Positions 43,901 through 55,899 of a stretch of DNA of 64,000 bases are shown here, one piece after another (within the stretch, counting starts at the first letter, position 1; every line of letters starts with the position of its first letter). The notes below the pieces were generated by a model. The model was given only the letters and a program-made list of their open reading frames with translations. It did not search any database and was not told the DNA's origin. This stretch comes from Aurelia coerulea (lineage: Eukaryota; Cnidaria; Scyphozoa; Semaeostomeae; Ulmaridae). The position numbers were made by a program, and so were the translations under genes. The stretch is from assembly GCA_039566865.1 (NCBI GenBank), contig CM076959.1, positions 4,323,501 through 4,387,500 on the forward strand, given 5' to 3'.

Positions 43901-46900
43901 CAAATTAGGAAGGAATTTAAATTGCGTTTAGAAGGGTTAAAAGATGTGATGATAAACAGGAGGCTTGTCACAGGTAAAGATCTAATAAAATTGGTGAATG
44001 CAGCACATGCTCAGCTCAGGAGACATGAACAAGAAGTTTAATTTTCCAATACTAACTATAAATTGTGATGTTAGAGTTGATACACTATTATATAATCTCC
44101 AACTGTTCATTATGTTTAAAAAACATCAGACACTTACTTCAAATGATTTTGATGCACTGGACACGAAAGCTGTGGCTGAAACAGAATCTGTGATTGAGTC
44201 ATCCCCTTCCTGTGTAAAAGAGACACAATCTTTACAAAATGATATTTCAAAATATCAAAGTACAGAAAAGGGACCAGTGACTTCCATCAAAATGATATTC
44301 TGGGTGTCATAATTAAGGCTTATATTCTCCCAAACAATCATAATTGTGTCCTCAAAAGTATGTGTATGGATTCCGGAATTAAACTCTTCAATGCATAATG
44401 TCGAAGACCTCAAATTAATCATACAAAATTTGTACAATAATGTGTCCTCACAAGCTATGCATTTAAATTGCAGGATCAAACTCTAAAACTGTCCACCTTT
44501 GCACATAAGAACCACCCACACAAAGTGTGCTGTATAATGAGTTTTCCTCACACAGTATGTGTATATTTTTAGGATCAAACCCTTTAACGTTTCAGCTCTC
44601 AACATTAGAATTGTCCTCACAAAGTATGTATAATAATTTGTCCTCAAAAGGTATGTGTATATTTTTAGGATCAAGCCCTACAATGTTTCAGCTCTCAACA
44701 TTAGAATTGTCCTCACAAAGTATGTATAATTATATGTCCTCACAAAGTATGTGTATAATTCTTGGATCAAGCCCTACAATGTTTCAGCTCTCAACATTAG
44801 AATTGTCCTCACAAAGTGTGTATAATAATTTGTCCTCACAAAGTATGTGTATAATTTTAGGATCAAACCTGACAATGTTTCAGCTCCAAACATTAAAATT
44901 GTCCTCACAAAGTATGTATCATAATTTGTCCTCAAAAGGTATGTGTATAATTTTAGGACCAAACCCTACAATGTTTTAGCTCCAAACATTAGAATTGTCC
45001 ACACAATGTGTGTATAATAGGACGTCCTCATAAATTATTTATACAAATTTCAGGATTTTCTTTTATAATTCTGCAATGTACAAAATAAATTGTTCACACA
45101 ACATCAGTATAATGTTTCCTCCTATCAATGAACACACTACCTAATTTAAGGAAAGACAAATGTTAATAAAGTTGCAAACTACAGATATTTGCCTCATACA
45201 ATCTAATTACCTTTGAGCGACCAGGCAATGTTTCTTTCAAAATATTGATATCAGCATTGTCCTTACATTTCTGCAAATTAGGAAGGAATTTAAATTGCGT
45301 TTAGAAGGGTTAAAAGATGTGATGATAAACAAGAGGCTTGTCACAAGTAAAGATCTAATAAAATTGGTGAATGCAGCACATGCTCAGCTCAGGAGACATG
45401 AACAAGGAGTTAATTTTCCAATACTAACTATAAATTGTGATGTTAGAAATGATACACTATTATATACTCTCCAACTTTTCATTATGTTTAAAAAACATCA
45501 GAAACTTACTTCAAATGATTTTGATGAACTGGACATAAAAGCTGTGGCTGAAACAGAATCTGTGATTGAGTCATCCCCTTCCTGTGTAAAAGAGACACAA
45601 TCTTTACAAAATGATATTTCAAAATACTGTATCAAAGTACAGAAAAGGGACCAGTGACTTCCATCAAAATGATATTCTGGGTGTCATAATTAAGGCTTAT
45701 ATTCTCCCAAACAATCATAATTGTGTCCTCAAAAGTATGTGTATGGATTCCGGAATTAAACTCTTCAATGCATAATGTCGAAGACCTCAAATTAATCATA
45801 CAAAATTTGTACAATAATGTGTCCTCACATACTATGCATTTAAATTGCAGGATCAAACTCTAAAAGTTTCCACCTTTGCACATAAGAACCACCCACACAA
45901 AGTGTGCTGTATAATGAGTTTTCCTCACACAGTATGTGTATATTTTTAGGATCAAACCCTTTAACGTTTCAGCTCTCAACATTAGAATTGTCCTCACAAA
46001 GTATGTATAATAATTTGTCCTCACAAAGTATGTGTATAATTCTTGGATCAAGCCCTACAAAGTTTTAGCTCTCGACATTAGAATTGTCCTCACAAAGTGT
46101 GTATAATACAGTAATTTGTCCTCACAAAGTATGTGTATAATTTTAGGATCAAACCTTACAATGTTTCAGCTCCAAACATTAGAATTGTCCTCACAAAGTA
46201 TGTATCATAATTTGTCCTCAAAAGGTATTTGTATATTTTTAGGATCAAACCCTTTAATGTTTTAGCTCTCAACATTAGAATTGTTCACACAAAGTGTGTA
46301 TAATAATTTGTCCTCACAAAGTATGTGTATAATTATAGGATCAAACTCTTTAATGTTTCAACTCTCACCATTAGAATTGTCCTCACAAAGTGTGTATAAT
46401 ACTTTGTCCTCACAAAGTATGTGTATAATTTTAGGATCAAACCCTTTAATGCTGCAGCTCTCAACATTAGAATTGTCCACACAAAGTGTGTATAATATTT
46501 TGTCCTCACAAAGTATTTGTATAATTTTCGGATCAAAGCCAACAATTTTTCAGCTCTAAACAAAGTATTTGTATAATTTTCGGATCAAAGCCAACAATTT
46601 TTCAGCTCTAAACATTAGAAATGTCCTCATAAAGTATGTATAATAGGAAGTCATCGTAATGTATGTATACAAATTTCTGGATTTCCTTTTAAAACTCTGC
46701 AATGTACAAAAGAAATTGTTCACACAACATCAGTATAATGTTTCCTCCTGTCAATGAACACACTACCTAATTTTTGGAAAGATAAATGTTAATAAAGTTG
46801 CAAACTACAGATATTTGCCTCATACAATCTAATTACCTTTGAGCGACCGGGCAATGTTTCTTTCAAAATATTGATATCAGCATTGTCCTTACATTTCTGC

Positions 46901-49900
46901 AAATTAGGAAGGAATTTAAATTGCGTTTAGAAGGGTTAAAAGATGTGATGATAAACAAGAGGCTTGTCACAAGTAAAGATCTAATAAAATTGGTGAATCC
47001 AGCACATGCTCAGCTCAGGAGACATGAAGTGGAACCTCCTAAAAGTAAGTCCTTTCTCGTTCTTGCCTGGTACAGACCACCAAGTGACCCTGTTGCCTCT
47101 TTTGATAAGCTGGAAAAGGTTCTTTCTTTCTTGGACAAAGAGGGTAAAGAAATAATCCTCCTAGGAGACACAAACTGTGATCTCACTCCAAAACAAGCTG
47201 AACAGCCTATAGACAACAACTCAAAGCACATGCTTGATCTCTATGGGTTGTTCAGCTTCAAACAGCTTGTTGAGGAGCCAACTAGGGTCACTCTAACAAC
47301 TTCCTCTATTATTGATCATATTGCTACAACATGTGCCAGAAACATTGTAAAATCAGGGGTACATGAAGTTTCCATGAGTGATCATTATATGGTTTACTGC
47401 ATTCGTAAATTCAATGGTGCAGTAGAAAAAGACCATAAAATGATCAAAACCCGCAAAATGAAAAATTTCAATGAGGATGCATTTTTGGCAGATGTCTCTG
47501 GCATATGCTGGGAGCAAATGCTTACTGAAACAGACGACATCAATACTCTTGTCAATAATTGGTCGAACCTATTTTCCTTGATCATAGACAAACATGCTCC
47601 AATAACTGAAATGCGTGTTTCAGAGAAATACTGCCCATGGATAGATAAAGACCTTAGGGACCTAATGCAGACTAGGGATAAGTTAAGAAAGGCTGCTTCC
47701 AAAAGAAAATCCCAATTTCTTATGGATTCATATAGGCAGGTCCGCAACAAGGTCAATTCTAGGAATATTCAGTTGAAGAAGCAATATTTCACTGATAAGA
47801 TCTCTGCATGCCAAGGCAACATGAAAGAATCTTGGAAGGCAGTTAATGAACTTCTCAATAAGAGATCAAAGTCCAGTAACATCAGATGTCTCAAAGTGGC
47901 TGGCAATGAAACTGTTCATAAAAAAGGCATTTCAGATGCTATGAACAATTTCTTTTGCTCTATAGGCAAGGAACTAGCAGACAAAATTGATCCTGTCCCC
48001 AACCCTCTTCTTACAGGTGAATATGAAGTCAATGCAAATAAGGCTAAGTTTAACTTCAAGACCATTGAAGTTAAAGAGATCAGGGCTGCATTTGCCAAGA
48101 TTAAAACTGCAAAGAGCTTTGGGATTGACAATATCTCTAGCTACTTTCTGAAACTGGCCTTACCTTTCATTGAAAACTCTCTTCCTTTCTTGTTTAACAC
48201 TTCCATTGAAACTAGCCAGTTCCCGGATTCATGGAAAGTAGCTAGAGTTACTCCGATTTTCAAAGATGGAGACAAGACTGAAAAATCAAACTACCGTCCG
48301 ATATCAGTCTTACCCGTTATCTCAAGGCTCTTTGAAAAACTTGTTTTTGACCAGCTGTATCAGTATATGAAAGAAAATGGTCTCTTCTCCCCTGATCAAT
48401 CTGGGTTTCTGAGGCTTCATTCTACACTTACGTGTTTGCTCAAAAATACTGATGACTGGTACAATGGCTTGGACCTTGGACGGCTTGTGGGATTAGTGTT
48501 CATTGATTTGAAAAAGGCTTTTGATACTGTTGATCATGACATCCTCTGTGAAAAACTTCAAATTTATGGTGTTCAGCAGCGAGAGCTGTCTTGGTTTAGG
48601 TCATACCTATCCAACCGTAAACAATTCTGCAGGGTTAATGGCGTTGCCTCGGACATAGGGGATGTAGAAGTCGGTGTGCCACAAGGCTCATGTCTCGGCC
48701 CTCTTCTCTTCCTCATCTATATCAATGACCTTCCACTGGCCGTCCAGGGTTCAACTGTGTCCATGTATGCTGACGACACCAGTTTGTGTCACCAGGCATT
48801 GAATATGACTCAGCTGAATGGTGCTATTAACAATGATCTTAGGCGATTGGATACATGGCTTCAAGGCAATAAACTTTCTTTGAATGTTGTAAAAACACAC
48901 GCCATGCTTATTACTACCAGGCAAAAACGTAACGTTCTCAAAAGTACAAATCAGAATTTGGAATTGAACTTACGTGACAATGAGCTTGACGTTGTTCAAA
49001 AAACAAAATACCTTGGTGTCCAAATTGATTTCTCTTTAGATTGGAAAGAGCAAATAAAGGCTGTCTCTGCCAAGGTCTCAAGGGCCATCGGCTTTTTAAA
49101 GCATGCCAAGAAGTTTCTACCAAGGGTAACTCTTGAGAATCTTTACACAGGTATTGTTGAGCCACACTTTCGATACTGTTGTTCTGTTTGGGGTTGTTGT
49201 GGTTCTAGTGAAATCAAGCAGCTACAGAAGCTTCAAAACCGAGCTGCCAGGATTGTTACGAATAGCAGCTTTGACTCCCCAAGCAGGCCACTTATCGAAA
49301 GGCTGGGCTGGAAGACCATTGAACAACTCATTAGTAATGAGTCAAAAACAATGGTCTTCAAGTCACTCAATGACCTGGCTCCGCAATACTTGAGTAGCCT
49401 TTTCAAAAGAAATTCACAATGCTCCACCCGTTGCCTTCGAAACACCGAGACTGACCTGAGGGTACCAAAGAAAACATCTGCAAATGGGCAGAAATGTTTC
49501 TCTTTTAGGGGTGCAAAATTGTGGAATAGCCTTTCAGCTGAGTCAAAGCAGGCATCCTCTCTGAATAGCTTCAAAACATCTATTTAGATAACTACAGGGG
49601 TGGGGCCTGCGGCGGTGGCGCTGGTTGTCCATGGGTGGCGGGCCGGCTTGGGGCGAATGGCGGTCATGGCTTCGATCGCTGTTCGCTCCGGGTTGTCGTG
49701 TCGCCGGGGGGCTGCCGGTGCTGGCGCTGCAGGTTCTGCCCCTGTCAGAGACTTAGGATTTGTTTTTCTTTCTTGTTTTTATTTCTAATATGTATATAAA
49801 TAATCAATTCTTGTAAATAGGTTTTTAATATTATGGTTTCTATTGTAATTAGGGTTAAGGTAATTTATTTGGTGTTTTTGTACAGTAATAGTTTTTATCG

Positions 49901-52900
49901 GAGGGCCCCTTGAAAAACGGTTTTTTCCGAAGGGCAACCCTCCTAAAATAAATCAAATGAAATGAAATGAAATGAACAGGAAGTTAATTTTCCAACTAAC
50001 AATAAGTTGTGATGTTAGAGATGATACACTATCACATAATCTCCAACTTTTCATTATGTTTAAAAAACATCAGACACTTACTTCAAATAATTTTGATGCA
50101 CTGGACATGAAAGCTGTGGCTGAAACAGAATCTGTGATTGAGTCATCCCCTTCCTGTGTAAAAGAGACATAATCTTTACAAAAATGATATTTCAAAATAT
50201 CAAAGTACAGAAAAGGGACCAGTGACTTCAATGCATGATGTTGAAGACTTAAATTGTTGACACAACATTTGTATAATGATGTTTCCTCATAAAGTGTGTA
50301 TCTAAATTGCAGGATAAAACTCTATAATATTTCGCCTTTGAAAATTAGAATCGTCCAAATTGTGTATAATATTATGTCCTCACAAATTATGTGTATAATT
50401 CTTGGATCAAGCCCTACAATGTTTCAGTTAACTTCAGAAGAGACTAATCCGAAAAATTTCTTCTCAGCCTGTTCTTTCTCCTTCTGCTCCAATCTTTAAG
50501 TCTTTAAAACTTCTTAGACTATCTGATCTTTTTCAGCTTAAACTTCTCACTTTTGTCTTTGAAACTGTATATAGATCATCGCCGAGTTGCTTCCATGACT
50601 TTTTCCTATTGAATTCATCCATGCATCAGTATAACACTAGACAGGCTAGTAAAGGTGATTTGTTTCTTGCTCGAAAGAACACCCTTCAATTTGGGCTCAA
50701 CTCCATTCGATATAAAGGAGCTAAGCTTTGGAATGAAATCCCTGTTGAATTAAGAAACTCTCACTCGAAAGCTTCATTCAAAACCAAGGTAAAGATCTAT
50801 TTTTTGTGCCACAATTACACCCAGTAATTCACACTTTATTATATGTGTCTTTCTGCACCAGTTTCAAATAACATCTATAGAAAAGTCAATTTTATTTTTC
50901 AGATAGGGGGTGTTCCCTCCTCGATTAGCTTGCCTATTGAGGGAGCTCCTCCTTTAAGAAATTCCCCTAATCTCATTATGGCTCTTCATACTTACCTATT
51001 TAGTCTGTTTACATTTGCCCTAAGTATCATCCTGTGTTTTTTCAATGTTATTTGTTGTATTTTATTTTAAATTCATATTTGTTAATTAGATAGGTGGGTA
51101 TGTAGAGTTATAACATGTATTAGATGGATTTTTAAAATGAAATGAACTGAACTGAACTGCTCTCAACATTAGAATAGTCCACACAAAGTGTGTATAATAA
51201 TTTGTCCTCACAGAGTATGTGTATAATTCTTGGATCAAGCCCTACAATGTTTCAGCTCTCAACATTAGAACTGTCCACACAAAATGTCTACAATAATTTG
51301 TCCTCACAAAGTATGTGTATAATTCTTGGATCAAGCCCTACAATGTTTCAGCTCTCAACATTAGAATTGTCCTCACAAAGTGTGTATAATGATGCGTCTT
51401 CACAAAGTATGTATTTAAATTGCAGGATCAAACTCTATAATGCATCATCTTTGGACATTAGAATTGTCCACACAAAGTATGTGTAACACAGTAATTTCTC
51501 TTCACAAAGCATGTGTAAAGTTAAAGAATCAAACCCTACCATTTGTCAGCTGTGAGCTTTAGAATTGTCAACACAATTTATAGTAATTTGTCCTCGCAAA
51601 TATGGGGTGCCAACACCGCCAAAATTCAGCCTATTGTTTCAATGAAGAATGCAGCCTTGTTTGTTTTCATGGTGCTTATTTATTAAAACATGGTGCTTAT
51701 TTATTAAAACATGGTGCCTCTTTATTAAAACTTGGTGCCTATTTATTAAAACATGGTGCCTCTTTATTAAAACATGGTGCCTAGTTATTAAAACATGGTG
51801 CCTAGTTATTAAAACATGGGGCCTCTTTATTAAAACTTGGTGCCTATTTATTAAAACATGGTGCCTCTTTATTAAAACATGGTGCCTAGTTATTAAAACA
51901 TGGTGCCTCTTTATTAAAACATGGTGCCTAGTTATTAAAACATGGTGCCTAGTTATTAAAACATGGGGCCTCTTTATTAAAACTTGGTGCCTATTTATTA
52001 AAACATGGTGCCTCTTTATTAAAACATGGTGCCTAGTTATTAAAACATGGTGCCTCTCTATTAAAATATGGTGCCTATTTTTTAAAACATGGTGCCTATT
52101 TATTAAAACATGGTGCCTTTTTATTGAAACATGGTGCCCCGTTTAAAATTTGCAGCAGACTGGGGCGAGAAGCCTGGTGTCTGCTCTCTTCTTTGCACGT
52201 GTTTGTGCCAGAGTAGATGGATCTAGGCTCATGGATTGAGCAGCATATGAATCAAATGTTTCCGCCAATTTTTGCTCGTGGCCCATAACCGAAAACCTCC
52301 AAAGCCTCATTTTCACGGACCAATCAGATGGCGAAGAAGTGAAGAAGACGAAAGAAACCCGTGAAGATCATTCTAAACTTTACCTACCTTCATAAAACGC
52401 AACCAGGAGAAAAAATGGCTTGACATTTCCCGAATTTTTTTGAAGAAATCTGCTTTTCAGATGTTTGGGCCTTTGGATTTACAAGTTTAGATGCCGGTTA
52501 AAATGTCTCCAGGCATCGAGGAGTTATGGCCTCGCCAATTCACACACAAATCGAGGAGGTACTGAACTTGAACAATAGAGATTCTGGCCGAGAGACAATA
52601 GTACTAACAATATTGATCGTCGTTAGAACGACCCAAAAACACCAAAATCTTTGTTTTCAATCGTTCTTGCTATTGTCCTTCCGTCACAGTTCCTTTTGTT
52701 CGAGATTCAATGCCTCTGTGGTTTCCATGTGAATTGAAAAAATCTATGATTTGTTTACGCATTCAAGTCATATGGCAATACTCTAGGGGAGTTCCTTGCA
52801 TTCATGGCTCAAGTTTTCACGGTGCAAATGAATTATAAAATTCAAAAGAGGTGCTATCAAGAGCTTTTATCACCTGACTTGAAGTGGTGCAAACAGGCCT

Positions 52901-55513
52901 CGACAAGCCTTGGCCGATGCTGTCTATTCAAGAAGCCATAACTCCTCAAAACCTGGGGATATTTCAACGAGAGCAGATTTCTTCAAAAATATTCTGGAAA
53001 TCTCAAGCCGTTTGTTCTCCTGGCTCCGTTTTATGAAGGTAGGTAAAGTTTAGAATGATCTTCACGGGTTTCTTTTGTCTTCTTCACTTCTTCGCCATCT
53101 GATTGGTCCGTGAAAATGAGGCTTTGGAGGTTTTCGGTTATGGGCCACGAGCAAAAATTGGCGGAAACATTTGATTCATATGCTGCTCAATCCATGAGCC
53201 TAGATCCATTTACTCTGGCACAAACATGTGCGAAGAAGAGAGCAGACACCAGGCTTCTCGCCCCAGTCTGCTGCAAATTTTAAACGGGGCACCATGTTTT
53301 AAAAAATAAGCACCATGTTTTAATAGATAGGCACCATATTCTTATTAATGGGCACCATGTTTTAAAAAATAGGCACCATGTTTTAATAAAGAGGCACCAT
53401 GTTTTAGTAAATAGGCACCATGTTTCAATAAATAGGCACCATATTCTAATAAATGGGCACCATGTTTTAATAAAAAGCCACCATGCTTTAAGAAATAGGC
53501 AACATATTCTAATAAATGGGCACCATGTTTTAAAAAATAAGCACCATGTTTTAATAGATAGGCACCATATTCTTATTAATGGGCACCATGTTTTAAAAAA
53601 TAGGCACCATGTTTTAAGAAAGAGGCAACATGTTTTAATAAATAGACACCATGTTTTAATAAATAAGCACCATGAAAACAAACATGGCTGCATTCTACAT
53701 TGAAACAATAGGCTGAATTTTGGCGGTGTTGGCACCCCATACGCAAAGCATGTATATATTTTAAGGACAAAACCCTCCAATGTTTCAGCTCTCAACATCA
53801 GAATTGTCCACACAAAGTATGTGTAATAATTTGTCCTCACAAGGTATGTGTATAATTTCAGGATCCAACCCTTTAATGTGTCAGCTCTGAGCATTATGAT
53901 TGTCCACACAATGTGTGTATAATGATTTGTCCTCAAAAGGTATGTGTATAGTTTCAGGACCAAACCCTACAATGTTTCAGCTCCAAACATTAGAATTGTC
54001 CACACTACTGTATGTGTGTATAATAGGAAGTCATCTAAAGAAAAGTAAATTTTGGTAATCTCCCTTCATAATTCTGTAACGGAGAAGGAAGTGCCCATGC
54101 AATGTGTGGATAATGTCTCTCTCAGATGTACAAATATTCTAGTCTAAGTACCTTTCAGTCACCAGTCAATGCTTCTTGTAAAATTTCAATATTCTTTTGA
54201 CATTGTCATCCTTTTCAACAAGTTAGCAGAGCATTTACAAAGTAATTAGCAGGAGAAATGGTGTGTTGATGAACTGAGCTGGGCACAAGTACAGATAATA
54301 ATAATATTAATAATAAAAATCAACAATAATAATAATAAGAATAATAACACAAATATTTATACAGGATTAACACGTCAACGTTACTGCTGCATCAATGTAT
54401 GTCCTGATTAACGTAAAAAGAGATCATAAAAAAAATTAACTAAAAAGTTACAAAGTCTATTTACATTTTGGTTGAAATCAGCATGTGTACAGCTAAAGAT
54501 ACAAAAATGAGTAATGCTCAAAAAAGTAGCATTAAACTGTATTTTAGAGCAGATACAGCATTTCTGAATCTTGGACTCTTCATAGCATTTTAAAAACAAA
54601 ACACACTTACTGTCAATGTAATTGCTGCACTTGACGCTAAAGCTGCCTCTGAGAGAGAATCCGTGGCTACGTCATCATTTTCCTGAGGAAAGTTTGCGAA
54701 GTATTCTTTCAATATATCAAAAATTCCGATGCAAGGATCAGCAACTAATAAGAAAATGATGTTCGTGTTGTATTTTGTATTTCCACAACAAAATTAGAAT
54801 TGCGTTCACACAAATTATGTGCATAAACTTGAGGATTCAGCTATTCGACGCTTCGATACCTGAGACCTTAACCACTTAGGGTTGGTATAATAATTTGTCC
54901 TTAAAAAGTACAATATTCTGGCCTGGAACATTTGCACTGTCCACACAAAACTGTCTAAGATTATTGGAGTCTTCACTTTTTGATTTCAGAGTTATTGCCC
55001 GTGGTTTTTCTTTTGTGAATTAGTGCATGCGCCAAAGATCTTTGCCTTCTCCATTGATCAGTGAACCAATCAGAGTAAACATATTTTCAATAGATTGCAT
55101 TAAAGATGGCGGACAGGCATTTTTTACCATGATGATTTGCATCACATTGAATTATGATTGATCTGATCGGCTGCTCTCTTCAATATGGCAAACGCTCTTG
55201 GTTAAAATTCCTTCACACCATCTATAATGCAATTGTCTACTGTGATTTACAACAAGGGGAGTTGGCAGTATCCTGAACAAAATCAAATTGGTGAAATCAG
55301 CTTTGATGAGATATGTATAGATGAAATGAACAAGTATACTTCTAATTTTCCTAAAAGTAAGAATAAATGGTGCTGCAGAGAAAATATTTCAGAATCCTAG
55401 ACCTTTTCATCAGATTTCAAATTCATGACATACTGACTTACTTCCAATGTTTTTACTGCACTGGACCCTGAAGCTGTTCTTGGAAGAGAAGTCATGGCTA
55501 AAGTATTCTTTTC
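40950..55513 (-). CDS. Tandem array of short phase-0 exons downstream of the SET domain
   Basis: Seven 72-bp exons encode 24-residue Ser/Asp/Ala-rich units: 55513-55442, 54682-54611, 50153-50082, 45581-45510, 44209-44138, 43032-42961 and 41661-41590. Typical readings are EGDDSITDSVSATAF... and ERDISAKDALSDTASGS. Four 60-bp exons encode KCKDNADINILKETLPGRSK or a near copy: 46896-46837, 45270-45211, 43897-43838 and 42720-42661. A 69-bp exon (41018-40950) encodes GASLLKGTKRKQPTS... Every one has an AG acceptor, a GTAAGT-like or GTAATT donor, and phase 0 at both ends, so copies can be added or skipped without shifting the frame. A broken 60-bp exon lies near 54150-54215. The exons alternate 72/60 from 50153 down. 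Function is unknown; probably a flexible repeat region between the SET domain and later exons. Confidence 0.65.
47029..49587 (+). CDS. LINE ORF2: endonuclease (partial) and reverse transcriptase
   Basis: About 852 codons are open to the stop at 49587. The N-terminal part is the second half of an APE-type endonuclease (LAWYRPPSD, ILLGDTNCDLT, IIDHIATT, SDHYMVYC); the first half with the catalytic Glu is gone. The reverse transcriptase has NYRPISVLPVISRLFEK, FIDLKKAFDTVDH, GVPQGSCLGPLLFLIYINDLP and YADDTSLC (catalytic Asp pair near 48770), then KYLGVQID and a C-terminal part with RCLRN...WNSL. No stop interrupts it, so the copy is young. In-frame codons upstream from 46921 belong to the satellite unit, not to the LINE. 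It belongs with CR1/L2/Rex-like clades by general look. It cannot mobilise itself without its 5' half. Confidence 0.85.
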   Translation: MEPPKSKSFLVLAWYRPPSDPVASFDKLEKVLSFLDKEGKEIILLGDTNCDLTPKQAEQPIDNNSKHMLDLYGLFSFKQLVEEPTRVTLTTSSIIDHIATTCARNIVKSGVHEVSMSDHYMVYCIRKFNGAVEKDHKMIKTRKMKNFNEDAFLADVSGICWEQMLTETDDINTLVNNWSNLFSLIIDKHAPITEMRVSEKYCPWIDKDLRDLMQTRDKLRKAASKRKSQFLMDSYRQVRNKVNSRNIQLKKQYFTDKISACQGNMKESWKAVNELLNKRSKSSNIRCLKVAGNETVHKKGISDAMNNFFCSIGKELADKIDPVPNPLLTGEYEVNANKAKFNFKTIEVKEIRAAFAKIKTAKSFGIDNISSYFLKLALPFIENSLPFLFNTSIETSQFPDSWKVARVTPIFKDGDKTEKSNYRPISVLPVISRLFEKLVFDQLYQYMKENGLFSPDQSGFLRLHSTLTCLLKNTDDWYNGLDLGRLVGLVFIDLKKAFDTVDHDILCEKLQIYGVQQRELSWFRSYLSNRKQFCRVNGVASDIGDVEVGVPQGSCLGPLLFLIYINDLPLAVQGSTVSMYADDTSLCHQALNMTQLNGAINNDLRRLDTWLQGNKLSLNVVKTHAMLITTRQKRNVLKSTNQNLELNLRDNELDVVQKTKYLGVQIDFSLDWKEQIKAVSAKVSRAIGFLKHAKKFLPRVTLENLYTGIVEPHFRYCCSVWGCCGSSEIKQLQKLQNRAARIVTNSSFDSPSRPLIERLGWKTIEQLISNESKTMVFKSLNDLAPQYLSSLFKRNSQCSTRCLRNTETDLRVPKKTSANGQKCFSFRGAKLWNSLSAESKQASSLNSFKTSI
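47029..49976 (+). mobile_element. 5'-truncated CR1/L2-like LINE
   Basis: Starts within the endonuclease domain and ends in an (AAATG)n tail at about 49955-49976. It interrupts the intronic repeat word GAGACATGAACAAGAAGTTAA, which is whole in the neighbouring copies at about 44024 and 45397. The only visible target duplication is the short ATGAA, merged with the tail. The 3' untranslated region is unusually GC-rich at 49600-49745. Confidence 0.85.
50428..51158 (+). mobile_element. Second 5'-truncated LINE (3' end only)
   Basis: It interrupts the satellite word TTTCAG|CTCTCAAC. It encodes only the last part of a LINE ORF2 (FQLKLLTFVFETVYR..., then YNTRQASKGDLFLARKNT, SIRYKGAKLWNEIPVELR), with the stop at 50827. 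The tail is (ACTGA)n at about 51143-51158. Different from the LINE at 47029: both protein end and tail differ. Confidence 0.75.
51601..53741. mobile_element. Foldback element with arms of 21-bp tandem repeats
   Basis: Ends TATGGGGTGCC and GGCACCCCATA are perfect inverted repeats, flanked by the 6-bp duplication CGCAAA (51595-51600 and 53742-53747). Each arm runs about 70 bases of unique end, then tandem 21-bp units like CATGGTGCCTATTTATTAAAA (about 22 in the left arm, 51667-52140; about 19 in the right, 53285-53680), then about 250 bases of near-identical inner inverted repeat. The centre (about 52400-53035) is single-copy. Since 21 bases are seven codons, the left arm encodes repeats of CLFIKTW, a by-product. 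The structure resembles Drosophila FB elements. Confidence 0.85.
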
Positions 55514-55899
55514 CTGAGAAAAAACCATTTAACAGACAAAACCTTAACAACATATTCTCAAAGATGATCAGTTTTGTAACAAGGTTTTCACCAGGAAATG
55601 TCAAATGAATATACCTGGAAACAATACCTCCACATATCCAAAAATTTGCTATTCACTCTGTGATTGTGTGCACCTTACAATGATGCATAATCAAGTTCCT
55701 CTCTCTCGGCTAATGAACACAACACTGTCAGGTTTATGGCTGCTCGACAGCAACCATAAATAAAACACATGTTATCTGAGACCATACATAGGATAAATGG
55801 TCAATTTGCTACATATCCAAAGAGGATTCAGTTACTAAAATAGTTTTACTTTACTTCTGCTTGGTCTACATACAGTGACGAAAATTCAGCTTGACGTAC

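Larger units (their letters stand above)
42260..54030. repeat. 97-bp intronic satellite in several blocks
   Basis: Blocks at about 42300-42540, 43220-43650, 44380-45040, 45760-46660, 50230-50427, 51158-51600 and 53750-54030 are built of units of about 97 bp (for example TTTCAGCTCTCAACATTAG at 44590, 44687 and 44784). Each contains GTCCTCACAAAGTATGTGTA, TAGGATCAAACCC and TTTCAGCTCTCAACATTAG. The blocks sit in the introns of the exon array and multiplied with it. Open frames on both strands (for example SSQSMCIILGS) are by-products. Coordinates span all blocks, with other features between. Confidence 0.85.

Noticed and set aside
42260..46660. Many overlapping 60-150 codon frames such as SSQSMCIILGS repeats
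   Set aside because: They follow the 97-bp satellite and occur on both strands; none has a non-repeat part.
46921..47028. Extending the LINE protein upstream to 46921
   Set aside because: Those codons belong to the intronic repeat, which is present without the LINE in three other units; the LINE begins at about 47029.
51667..52140. CRISPR-like array
   Set aside because: The 21-bp units are directly joined with no spacers, and the genome is animal.
51649..52146. Frame of repeated CLFIKTW heptapeptides, and its counterpart in the right arm
   Set aside because: The 21-bp tandem unit of the foldback element is seven codons long, so the frame is a by-product.
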